A DNA stretch of 14,402 bases from CAZSLZ01 sp964607865 (lineage in GTDB: Bacteria; Vulcanimicrobiota; JAJTBE01; CAZSLZ01). Positions 1-5,884 of this stretch are shown one piece after another. Location of the stretch: contig CAZSLZ010000085.1 in NCBI GenBank assembly GCA_964607865.1, positions 1 through 14,402 on the forward strand, in the 5' to 3' direction. Each line of letters opens with the position of its first letter. Within the stretch, counting starts at the first letter, position 1. Both the position numbers and the translations under genes were made by a program. The notes below the pieces were generated by a model that made no database searches, was not told the DNA's origin, and saw only the letters and a program-made list of their open reading frames with translations.

Positions 1-177
1 CTTCAAAAATTAAAAAGCGACATTACGCCGCTTCTACATAAACAAAACTGTTTTAAAACCTTTCAGCAGCATATATTGCGCCGATAAGGCGAGAAGCGGT
101 CGCTTCTACTTTCACAATCATTTAACTGTGTTAATAATATATCAGAAGGAAAAAAATTTGTCAATAATCTGAAAAAT
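1..177. repeat. Non-coding region with short palindromic repeats
   Basis: No plausible gene is present. The 9-mer CGCTTCTAC occurs twice on the plus strand (29-37 and 101-109), 72 bases apart. Each copy sits in an inverted repeat: AAGCG (15-19) with CGCTT (29-33), and AGAAGCG (92-98) directly facing CGCTTCT (101-107). A third small GC hairpin lies between them (CGCC 79-82, GGCG 88-91, loop GATAA). This looks like remnants of an intergenic palindromic repeat family lying downstream of the minus-strand gene that ends at 178. A role in transcription termination is possible, but no T-run follows the hairpins. Confidence 0.4.
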
Positions 178-441
178 TTATTTTTCTGAAAAGACAAAAG
201 TACCAGAACCATTCTTACCTACATAGTCCACTTTCAGCCGGTCGAACTTTTTTCTGGTATTACTGTCAACTATAATCTTTATTCCGTAACTCAAATAGAG
301 AACATCATCACTGGAGGGATCATCGGTATATTCTATCAGATATCCTCTGTCGAAATCATTCTGGCTCATTTTCAACCTGGTATATTTTTTCTGTCTTCTT
401 TTCCGAATGCTCTCTGCAGCTGCTCTGGTCAGGGTAACCAT
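178..441 (-). CDS. Cysteine-free A-type Fe-S carrier-like (HesB/IscA fold) protein
   Basis: This 87-residue protein follows the HesB/IscA (A-type carrier) pattern. It has an N-terminal helix (LTRAAAESIRK, 4-14, against the family's 'lT..Aa..i'), then LIEYTDDPSSDDVLYLSYGIKIIVDS (35-60), and a C-terminal VDYVGKNGSGTFVFSEK (71-87), like the family's 'lDyv...g..F.F.NP'. It contains no cysteine. The region of the first ligand (family GGCSG) reads NDFDRG, and the protein stops before the C-terminal CGCG tail. It therefore should not bind a cluster in the usual way and may be a structural or regulatory derivative. ATG start with AAGGAG about 10 bases upstream. The gene stands alone: a terminator separates it from the gene upstream. 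The family assignment is by eye, from pattern rather than search. Confidence 0.7.
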   Translation of the reverse strand: MVTLTRAAAESIRKRRQKKYTRLKMSQNDFDRGYLIEYTDDPSSDDVLYLSYGIKIIVDSNTRKKFDRLKVDYVGKNGSGTFVFSEK

Positions 442-530
442 GCTGTTTTCACTCCTTCAAGCCTGACTTATTACTCTACACTATTTATGCTATTTACGGC
501 AAATCCAGTAATACTCTTTTAAAGCGATTT
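442..530 (-). promoter_or_regulatory. Probable promoter region of the HesB-like gene
   Basis: The terminator at 531-569 closes the upstream gene, so the 441-178 gene needs its own promoter here. On the minus strand, TTGCCG (4/6 to -35) lies 18 bases before TAGAGT (4/6 to -10), close to the AAGGAG ribosome site. The match is weak and assigned mainly from context. Confidence 0.25.
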
Positions 531-569
531 TTTTTTATTAAAAAAAACAGGCTGTATTTAAGCCTGTTT
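531..569 (-). terminator. Rho-independent terminator after the 102-residue gene
   Basis: On the minus strand a perfect 9-bp stem AAACAGGCT/AGCCTGTTT (arms at 561-569 and 545-553) with a 7-base loop is followed by a long T-run. It lies about 28 bases past the stop codon of the 905-597 gene and separates it from the HesB-like gene. Confidence 0.85.
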
Positions 570-596
570 GTAAAATTCATAAAAATAATGTTTTGT

Positions 597-905
597 TTAA
601 ACCATGGCAGGAATATTTTTTCGAGCTTCAATATTAAAGCGTTTTAATTCTGAAATTAATGCTTCAATATAGTCCTCAGATTCCTGGTTCACAGTCTTTA
701 AGATTGTGGGCTCGCCATCTTCGCTGAATAAACCGTCGATGTAAGTAATGGGTTTGGAAAGGATTTTTTCAATCTGAATTTTAATAGGGGAATCGTCCAT
801 TTCCAACTCGATGCTGCTGCGGTCGATTGTAATGGTTCCTATAGGGCTGGGGTCAATTTCCCAGCTGTTGCCGTCAGGATATCTTCGATGTAATGTTAAT
901 ATCAT
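597..905 (-). CDS. Conserved-looking hypothetical protein, 102 residues
   Basis: I do not recognise this protein. It is acidic and soluble-looking, with no signal peptide or membrane segment. The N-terminal half looks rich in beta strands (MILTLHRR, GTITID, SIELEM, IKIQIEKIL). The C-terminal half ends in a likely helix (SEDYIEALISELKRFNIEARK, about 76-96). It has no cysteines. Gene status is supported by an ATG start with GAGGAG about nine bases upstream and by a strong terminator just downstream. TATAAT at 959-954 (minus strand) could be its -10 element, but no good -35 is seen. It is probably a single-gene unit between tRNA-Tyr and the HesB-like gene. Function unknown. Confidence 0.75.
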   Translation of the reverse strand: MILTLHRRYPDGNSWEIDPSPIGTITIDRSSIELEMDDSPIKIQIEKILSKPITYIDGLFSEDGEPTILKTVNQESEDYIEALISELKRFNIEARKNIPAMV

Positions 906-1013
906 TGCTGTTGCTCCTCAGTTGTAATAATTTCAAATTTATTTCCTTGTAACATTATATTACTTTTCAGGAAGCAAAATCCTTTTAAATTCCCAAGGTT
1001 TACAATTTGTTAA

Positions 1014-1046
1014 CAAAAAAAGATAGCAACCTGGGTTGCTATCTTT
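1014..1046 (-). terminator. Terminator of tRNA-Tyr
   Basis: On the minus strand an inverted repeat of at least 10 bp (AGATAGCAAC 1021-1030 with GTTGCTATCT 1035-1044, extendable by two A-T pairs) is followed by TTTTTT. It begins seven bases past the tRNA 3' end, so it is a clear factor-independent terminator. Confidence 0.88.
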
Positions 1047-1052
1047 CTGAAA

Positions 1053-1136
1053 TGGGCAGGGAAGGATTCGAACCTCCGTACCGCATCGCGGGACAGATTT
1101 ACAGTCTGTTGCCTTTAACCACTCGGCCACCTACCC
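1053..1136 (-). tRNA. tRNA-Tyr (anticodon GUA)
   Basis: On the minus strand this folds as a class II tRNA with a long variable arm. The acceptor stem GGGTAGG pairs with CCTGCCC (one U-G pair), the discriminator base is A, and the T-loop is GGTTCGAATCC. The anticodon GTA lies at 1102-1100 in the loop CTGTAAA, with stem CAGA/TCTG. Length is 84 bases. The CCA end is not encoded, since TTT follows the discriminator, so it must be added after transcription. It has its own promoter and terminator. Confidence 0.96.
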
Positions 1137-1158
1137 GTATAAATCTTTTCCACGAAGT

Positions 1159-1187
1159 AGAATAATACATAATTTTTATTTTGTCAA
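1159..1187 (-). promoter_or_regulatory. Sigma-70 promoter of tRNA-Tyr
   Basis: On the minus strand a perfect -35 TTGACA (1187-1182), a 17-bp spacer and -10 TATTCT (1164-1159, 4/6) predict a start near 1152, about 16 bases before the mature tRNA 5' end. Confidence 0.75.
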
Positions 1188-1226
1188 TACCTATTTCTAA
1201 ATTTAATGAATAAATTGGGTGGGCTT

Positions 1227-1262
1227 TTGACAGTTAACTTGAAGGATGAAATTGACCGTTAA
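1227..1262 (+). repeat. Direct repeat TTGAC(A/C)GTTAA upstream of the ParB-motif gene
   Basis: TTGACAGTTAA (1227-1237) and TTGACCGTTAA (1252-1262) match at 10 of 11 positions and start 25 bases apart, ending 41 bases before the start codon at 1304. They could be operator half-sites. The first copy contains a perfect -35 hexamer, but no convincing -10 lies 16-18 bases downstream. Confidence 0.45.
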
Positions 1263-1303
1263 AGAAATACACAAAATTAGCAGAGGGTAGCGAGGTATTT
1301 TGA

Positions 1304-2401
1304 ATGAAGAAAAAAGTACTGGGCAAGGGATTATCCGCACTTATAAAGGAAAACAAAACCCCCGCCGATGAAAATAAGCGGAAGGAAAACAATGATTCTC
1401 AAAATTTCTCTGAGAATATAAAGGAGAAAACCGTTTCAGAGCCAGTTCAGGCAGAGCCGGCTCAAAAAAAAGTCTTTTTTAATCCCAAAACCGGCGCATA
1501 CGAAGAACGGGAAGTTGAAGAGAAGGCCAGCTACAAAACCCAGGAAATGCCGGTGGTAACCGGCAGAAGGACAACAAAGCCGGTTCAGAGGATTTTTACC
1601 GAACAAAAATCCTTTTCCAGTGAAAAACAACCAGTTAAAAAAGTTGCTTCAGAGTCTTTAAAACCAACATCTCCAACCACACCGGGTAAAAAAAATACAC
1701 CCGGAGCTTCTGTGGACCAAAATATTAAACAGCAAATCAGAAAAGAAGTAGATGCTTCTTTCAACATGATGAACAACATTTTAAAGGGAGAAATTGCCAA
1801 GCTTAAATACCTGGAAAAAAAACTGTTTGAAAAACCCGGAACCGAGGTTTTGGTTTCAAGGCAGGAATTGATTGACAAAATTGACAGTTTTAAAAAAGAC
1901 TTTCTGAAGGAAATAAATACTGTTAAAAAAGAAATTGAAAGTTTTGAAACCAGGCAGAATGAAACTGATGAAAAGATTCGGCAGCTGAGACAGAAAGCTG
2001 ATGAACTTGCCGGGTTGAAGGGTGGTTTAAGTAAAATAGCTGATAAGCTCGAAGATAAAATTACCCGGAAAGTAGGGGAGTTGTTGAGAGAAAAGGATGG
2101 CTCAATTCCCGATATAAAGGAAATTGTCCCCCAGCTGGAAGAAAAAATAGAAGCTGAAATTATGAATATTTCGGGAAAAGTTACCAATTCAATATTCGAT
2201 ACCCCTGAATTCCAGGAAAGAATTAAACAGATGGGCAAACAGATACGCAAGGACATAAAAAAAGACGTGGATGATGTGAAGAAAATCATGCTGGATGTTT
2301 CGCGGCGGTTGTCGGACAAAGAGAAGCAACTGGAAAAAGACAGGCAGGAAATTCATGAGATGAAGAAATACATGAAAGTTCTGAAGGAAACCCTGAGATA
2401 A
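1304..2401 (+). CDS. Coiled-coil protein with ParB-type N-terminal ParA-interaction motif
   Basis: The 365-residue protein opens with MKKKVLGKGLSALIKEN. This matches the extreme N-terminus of chromosomal ParB/Spo0J (consensus K-R-G-L-G-(R/K)-G-L-x-A-L-I), the peptide that stimulates ParA ATPase. The rest is not ParB: I see no ParB nuclease-like fold and no helix-turn-helix. Residues about 15-135 are Lys/Pro/Ser-rich and probably disordered, with a small island VFFNPKTGAYEERE (57-70). Residues about 138-365 are charged, heptad-like and strongly helical, probably a long coiled coil with a break near 263-272. There is no membrane segment. ATG start with GAGG eight bases upstream. The next gene begins one base after the stop, so the two are surely co-transcribed. 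I infer a partner or cargo adaptor of a ParA/MinD-like ATPase; the ATPase itself is not in the window. Confidence 0.8.
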   Translation: MKKKVLGKGLSALIKENKTPADENKRKENNDSQNFSENIKEKTVSEPVQAEPAQKKVFFNPKTGAYEEREVEEKASYKTQEMPVVTGRRTTKPVQRIFTEQKSFSSEKQPVKKVASESLKPTSPTTPGKKNTPGASVDQNIKQQIRKEVDASFNMMNNILKGEIAKLKYLEKKLFEKPGTEVLVSRQELIDKIDSFKKDFLKEINTVKKEIESFETRQNETDEKIRQLRQKADELAGLKGGLSKIADKLEDKITRKVGELLREKDGSIPDIKEIVPQLEEKIEAEIMNISGKVTNSIFDTPEFQERIKQMGKQIRKDIKKDVDDVKKIMLDVSRRLSDKEKQLEKDRQEIHEMKKYMKVLKETLR

Positions 2402-2402
2402 A

Positions 2403-3368
2403 ATGAACGATAAGGAAATAACCGCCAGGATAAAAAATGAAATTGCCAGCCTGGCTCCGTTTTTAGCTGAAGAAAGAAAAGATTTTGCCTCTTTTCTGGA
2501 GTTATTTGAAAACAACCTGCCGGGTTTCACCGAATATTCATTTTCTCCTTATGGCCAAAGCCTGGGTGTTATGACCAGGGGCAGCGGAAAGGGTTTTCAT
2601 GAGAAAGTTGCCCGGTATATGAGCCTGGGGGGTATCGATGATAACATTCAGAGCTTTTTTCTGAATGTGGGCAAAAATCTGGGGTATGAAAGGCTTCTGG
2701 TTAAGACTGAATTTGAAACCGGGTATGCTGCAATGGATCTGAGCCTTTATTGGCAGCAACTGGTTCCCCTCGCGCAGTTTTTTGATTTAATCCGCCAATT
2801 GGGGTATGGGGCCGAATTAATCGGCTTTTTGAAAGAATCTTCATTACTTCTTCGCAATGAATTCATCTATATGGGGTTCAGTTTCCAGCCCGGCAAAGAG
2901 GTTGATGTGCGTTTGTTTTTCCAGAACCCTGTTTCACGTTGCAGTTCTTTTCTGTCACCTGCGCTGGCTTCTATTATGGCAAAAATGGGTATGCCAGCTT
3001 CCATGATTAATTATTTTATTGGAATTCATAATTTTTTAGCGAAGGAAGCCAGGGGCAGTTTATTTACTTCTTTCAGCCTGGGTAATCCAGCCCCGCCGGG
3101 GACGAAGCTTGATTATGCTGTTATTCCAATTAAGACGGCAAAGGAATTGATTGACAGTCTGGGAATAGGAGGTGAATTTCAAGGAAAGTTGGAGCATTTT
3201 GCAGAAATATTGGATATGAAGAATATTACTTATTTGGGAATCAAGTATATTACAGGCAAACAATTCCCTCTGTTAAAAGTTTATTTTGATCGGCGTTTCA
3301 GCAGCAACAATGAAGACAGCGCCGGGGTTCTGGCCGATTTTCTGACCGGTTCCTACTGGAGGCTTTAA
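2403..3368 (+). CDS. Unrecognised 321-residue protein with five repeated beta-hairpin units
   Basis: I do not recognise this protein by sequence. It appears cytosolic, without signal peptide or membrane helix. Five amphipathic beta-hairpins recur about every 55-64 residues (roughly 43-59, 97-117, 153-175, 217-243, 275-299), separated by helical stretches. The third and fifth resemble each other directly: FIYMGFSFQPGKEVDVRLFF and ITYLGIKYITGKQFPLLKVYF. Five alpha-alpha-beta-beta units in about 300 residues is the plan of the ABBA prenyltransferase (PT-barrel) fold, so a PT-barrel-like protein is my leading guess. It rests on predicted pattern only and no catalytic residue is claimed. The ATG start lies one base after the stop of the ParB-motif coiled-coil gene, implying translational coupling and a shared task. 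It may be non-enzymatic. Confidence 0.7.
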   Translation: MNDKEITARIKNEIASLAPFLAEERKDFASFLELFENNLPGFTEYSFSPYGQSLGVMTRGSGKGFHEKVARYMSLGGIDDNIQSFFLNVGKNLGYERLLVKTEFETGYAAMDLSLYWQQLVPLAQFFDLIRQLGYGAELIGFLKESSLLLRNEFIYMGFSFQPGKEVDVRLFFQNPVSRCSSFLSPALASIMAKMGMPASMINYFIGIHNFLAKEARGSLFTSFSLGNPAPPGTKLDYAVIPIKTAKELIDSLGIGGEFQGKLEHFAEILDMKNITYLGIKYITGKQFPLLKVYFDRRFSSNNEDSAGVLADFLTGSYWRL

Positions 3369-3388
3369 TAAAGTTAAGCCTGAAATAA

Positions 3389-3417
3389 TTGACATACAAG
3401 TTCATTTTTGATAAATT
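3389..3417 (+). promoter_or_regulatory. Sigma-70 promoter of the pentapeptide/TPR gene
   Basis: A perfect -35 TTGACA (3389-3394), 17-bp spacer and -10 TAAATT (3412-3417, 4/6) predict transcription from about 3424, 24 bases before the start codon. No T-run terminator separates it from the upstream gene, so some read-through is likely. Confidence 0.6.
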
Positions 3418-3447
3418 TTGTTATATAAATAGTAGTGAAGTGAAATT

Positions 3448-4425
3448 ATGAATGAAGAGCATGTAAAAATACTGAAGAGTTCCATGGAGCAATGGAACCG
3501 GTGGCGTCAGGATAATTGGAATATCAGGCCCGATCTTTCGGGTGCGAACCTTCACGGGATGGATTTGGCCAACTATAATCTTGACAGCGTGGATATGGAT
3601 TTTGCCGATTTGAGTAAAGCCAGGTTGGTTGGCACTCTTATTCGTCACAGTAATGTTGAACAGACAAATTTTGAAAATGCGAGTATGCAGGGAGCACAGT
3701 TAAGTTTCAGCAATTTATTCGGAGTAAGTTTTAAAAAGGCTAACCTGACTGGAGCTTTGCTTGAAAATGCAGTTCTGGTGGAAGCGGATTTTACCGAGGC
3801 AATTTGTAAAGCCACCAAATTCAAAGGGGCCAACCTTCTTCAAACCAGGTTTTTCTATGCCACTGTAACCAACGCCGATTTTAATGAAACTAATATTCAC
3901 GAAGCTCAGCTATATTCAGACCAGTTTCAGGATGCCAACGTGCCCTTGTATGCTATGGCGAATCTTGAGAAGAAACAAAAATCCGGGTTTGGCTATATTA
4001 TTGCAGGTATTGTACTGGTTATATTGATTTTCTTTTTTATAGGGTTTAATATGTATGTTATGAATTCCGAAAAAATAGGCGACCCTAAAACCGTCATGAG
4101 ATCCTCAATTTATAAGAATATGGCTAATGTTTTGCAGATACTTGGTGGGGTGAAACTTGCCGAAGGTTATTATTTGAAAGCTGTGAAATATAACCCTGAA
4201 GATTACCGGATTTATTATATTCTTGGCAGTCTAAGCAGAAGGACACAAAATATCGAAAAAGCTGTCGAATATTATGAGATATATTTAACTTACTATGATC
4301 CCCAGATAGAGAAAGAATATGTTTTTTCGAAAAAAGATGAAACAGAGAAAGAGCGGGTTGAGAACTTCCTGAAAAATCCTTACAGAAAGAAAAAGAAACC
4401 ATACAAATGGTATGAATTCTGGTAA
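3448..4425 (+). CDS. Membrane-anchored pentapeptide-repeat protein with C-terminal TPR
   Basis: The 325-residue protein has three parts. Residues about 29-155 are pentapeptide repeats of the A(D/N)LxX type (LSGANLHGMDL, ADFTEA, FKGANL, NADFNETN), expected to form a right-handed beta-helix. A single transmembrane segment spans about 181-205 (GYIIAGIVLVILIFFFIGF). Residues about 235-282 form one to two TPR units (LAEGYYLKAVKYNPEDYRIYYILG, then NIEKAVEYYEIYL). The tail is very basic (PYRKKKKPYK). No signal peptide is visible. Lys-Lys before the membrane span suggests the beta-helix is cytoplasmic and the TPR external, but the basic tail argues the other way. ATG start with a weak purine-rich site (GTGAAG). 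The stop codon lies six bases from that of the converging membrane protein. The partner is unknown. Confidence 0.85.
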   Translation: MNEEHVKILKSSMEQWNRWRQDNWNIRPDLSGANLHGMDLANYNLDSVDMDFADLSKARLVGTLIRHSNVEQTNFENASMQGAQLSFSNLFGVSFKKANLTGALLENAVLVEADFTEAICKATKFKGANLLQTRFFYATVTNADFNETNIHEAQLYSDQFQDANVPLYAMANLEKKQKSGFGYIIAGIVLVILIFFFIGFNMYVMNSEKIGDPKTVMRSSIYKNMANVLQILGGVKLAEGYYLKAVKYNPEDYRIYYILGSLSRRTQNIEKAVEYYEIYLTYYDPQIEKEYVFSKKDETEKERVENFLKNPYRKKKKPYKWYEFW

Positions 4426-4431
4426 TTTTCT

Positions 4432-5322
4432 CTAATCAGGTTCCGGCGTATAAACCATATCAGGGCTCTTATTTTCCATATGGAGTCTTTTCTTTAACCT
4501 TTCAGCTTCCAGCTCCATATCATACCCTTCTGTTCTTATCCTTACGTCATAATATATCATAACCATGGAAATCGCCTCCAGGGCAATGGCAAAAAGGCCG
4601 ACAAAAGGTATCCACAAAAAAGCTACAGCCAGAAGTTGGAATAAAAAGGGAACTGCAAATATTTTTAACTGGGTGTCCTTGTTGGCAAAAAACAGTTTCA
4701 TGCTTCTTTGTAACGCCTCAATGGGGGTTGCGCCTTCAATGATGACCAGAAAAGGTGCCAGTTTCAGGCTGAAGACAAGATAAGTGAGAATTACAAGCCC
4801 GACCATAGAGAATAGGGATGTTATGGTTACTGCGAAAATGGGTTCAAACCTGAAGACATAATAAAAGGCAACTGCAATAAGGATGAAGATTAACGATGCC
4901 GCCATCATTCCAATGCCCGTCAGCATGGTGACGGAAATTATGGGCACAATAAACTGGGGTGTTCTTTTAAGAGCTTCCATAAATGTGGTGTTTTTTCCCT
5001 CGTAGATATCAATGGTTAGAATTGTGGCTGCGCCTACCAATATTACCCAGGAAAACAATGCAAAAATACTGATGAAAATATTTGCGCAACCTTGTATCAA
5101 TTCAGGATTCTGGTCGATTTGAAGAAAAAGTATAACCAGCATAACCAGTATAACCTGTAAAAAAATTATGGGTGAATAAACCACAACAGTCAGCAGGAAA
5201 TAATCTTTTATATCTTTAACGAAAACTTTCAGGGAACTGTCAATTATCTCGCCGATATTAACAGTTTCAACCGGGAGGGGGGTTCGATCAATTTTCTGTT
5301 TTTCTCTTTTTTTTGCCGGCAT
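4432..5322 (-). CDS. Six-helix integral membrane protein, GPDPase membrane-domain-like
   Basis: A 296-residue inner-membrane protein. A basic N-terminus (AKKREKQK) is followed by about six hydrophobic segments (about 42-68, 78-104, 124-157, 162-190, 220-240, 241-258). The cytoplasmic-type tail starts with the motif YYDVRIRTEGYDMELEAE (257-274). That 'YYD.R.R.EG.D.E' ending, together with an early amphipathic segment IGEIIDSSLKVF, is typical of uncharacterised proteins related to the membrane domain of glycerophosphodiester phosphodiesterases. No catalytic phosphodiesterase domain is present. ATG start without a strong Shine-Dalgarno (AAAGAAATAAT). The predicted transcript leader is only about nine bases, so initiation may be unusual. 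The gene is divergent from DUF2089 and convergent with the pentapeptide gene. Function unknown. Confidence 0.8.
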   Translation of the reverse strand: MPAKKREKQKIDRTPLPVETVNIGEIIDSSLKVFVKDIKDYFLLTVVVYSPIIFLQVILVMLVILFLQIDQNPELIQGCANIFISIFALFSWVILVGAATILTIDIYEGKNTTFMEALKRTPQFIVPIISVTMLTGIGMMAASLIFILIAVAFYYVFRFEPIFAVTITSLFSMVGLVILTYLVFSLKLAPFLVIIEGATPIEALQRSMKLFFANKDTQLKIFAVPFLFQLLAVAFLWIPFVGLFAIALEAISMVMIYYDVRIRTEGYDMELEAERLKKRLHMENKSPDMVYTPEPD

Positions 5323-5337
5323 ATTATTTCTTTTATC

Positions 5338-5366
5338 AATATACCAGTTATTTCTATTTTTGGCAA
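5338..5366 (-). promoter_or_regulatory. Sigma-70 promoter of the six-helix membrane protein
   Basis: On the minus strand -35 TTGCCA (5366-5361, 5/6), a 17-bp spacer and -10 TATATT (5343-5338, 5/6) predict a start near 5331. That leaves a leader of about nine bases before the ATG at 5322. Confidence 0.65.
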
Positions 5367-5410
5367 TATTTCCTCTTTAAATACCGTATGCAATATTTTA
5401 AATAAGAAAA

Positions 5411-5432
5411 TCAATATGTTTAATTATATTGA
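5411..5432. promoter_or_regulatory. Inverted-repeat operator candidate next to the DUF2089 promoter
   Basis: TCAATAT (5411-5417) and ATATTGA (5426-5432) form a perfect 7-bp inverted repeat with an 8-base spacer, ending at the base just before the -35 TTGACA at 5433. CAATAT cores recur at 5337, 5364 and 5391 (27-base intervals) and at 5412. The position suits a dimeric regulator, possibly DUF2089 itself, controlling both divergent genes. Confidence 0.45.
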
Positions 5433-5461
5433 TTGACAATTTAAATAAAACTGATTATAAT
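5433..5461 (+). promoter_or_regulatory. Perfect-consensus sigma-70 promoter of the DUF2089-DUF4097 operon
   Basis: TTGACA (5433-5438), exactly 17 bp, then TATAAT (5456-5461): both hexamers are 6/6. Transcription is predicted from about 5468, followed by an AAGGTGG ribosome site and ATG at 5495. So strong a promoter usually needs a repressor, in line with the inverted repeat beside it. Confidence 0.85.
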
Positions 5462-5494
5462 TTTAATAATGTTAAACAAGGTGGGTGAAATAAT

Positions 5495-5884
5495 ATGTTG
5501 AGCAATTGTCCTGTTTGTAAACATAGCCTTGAAATTACCCGGTTTAAATGCCCAGCTTGCCATACCGTAATTGAAGGCAAGTTTGAAGGCTGCGATTTCT
5601 GCCAGCTGCCTTCTGATGACAAGGAGTTTCTTCTGATATTTATTTACAGCCGGGGAAATATTAAAGAAGTTGAGAAGAAAATGGGGGTTTCTTATCCTAC
5701 TGTCCGCAGTAAGTTGGATTCTTTAATTGAGAACCTGGGAAAAAGAAAGGGCAGATTAAGAAAAGATGAAGATTTAAAGAGTAAAAGGTTGAAGGTTTTA
5801 CAGGAACTGGAAGATGGGACAATTGAGTTGGAAGAAGCTTTGGGTAAGATTAGAAAACTGGCTGATGGGGGAGAAAGAAAATGA
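5495..5884 (+). CDS. DUF2089 family zinc-ribbon/HTH regulator
   Basis: The 129-residue protein matches DUF2089 along its length. It has an N-terminal zinc ribbon with CPVC (5-8) and CPAC (19-22), then an IEGKFEGCDF segment (26-35). The hallmark GNIKEVEKKMGVSYPTVRSKLD (54-75) is a helix-turn-helix. The C-terminus is a two-helix module, LQELEDGTIELEEALGKIRKL (102-122). An extra pair C33/C36 (CDFC) sits where the family more often has non-cysteine residues, so it may bind a second metal or a modified site. It probably binds DNA and controls its own operon from the adjacent inverted repeat. The stop overlaps the next gene's start (ATGA), so translation of the pair is coupled. Family assignment is firm; its DNA target is inferred. 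Confidence 0.93.
   Translation: MLSNCPVCKHSLEITRFKCPACHTVIEGKFEGCDFCQLPSDDKEFLLIFIYSRGNIKEVEKKMGVSYPTVRSKLDSLIENLGKRKGRLRKDEDLKSKRLKVLQELEDGTIELEEALGKIRKLADGGERK

Noticed and set aside
1585..2319. 244-residue minus-strand reading frame opposite the coiled-coil gene
   Set aside because: Ser/Phe/Leu-rich complement of a Lys/Glu-rich coiled-coil gene, with no family resemblance. The plus-strand gene has the ribosome site, the ParB motif and tight coupling to the next gene.
2930..2945. TGTTTCACGT half-site resembling parS near the ParB-motif gene
   Set aside because: Only the left half of the parS palindrome matches (about 11 of 16 positions overall), it lies inside a coding region, and no ParB gene is present. 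Probably chance, though worth a genome-wide parS scan.
3361..3380. Inverted repeat GGCTT...AAGCC after the 321-residue protein
   Set aside because: Stem of only five bp overlapping the stop codon and no following T-run, so not a convincing terminator.
4426..4431. Six-base gap between convergent stop codons, examined for a terminator
   Set aside because: There is no room for a hairpin between the genes and none obvious inside either end. The close convergence is noted but not unusual.
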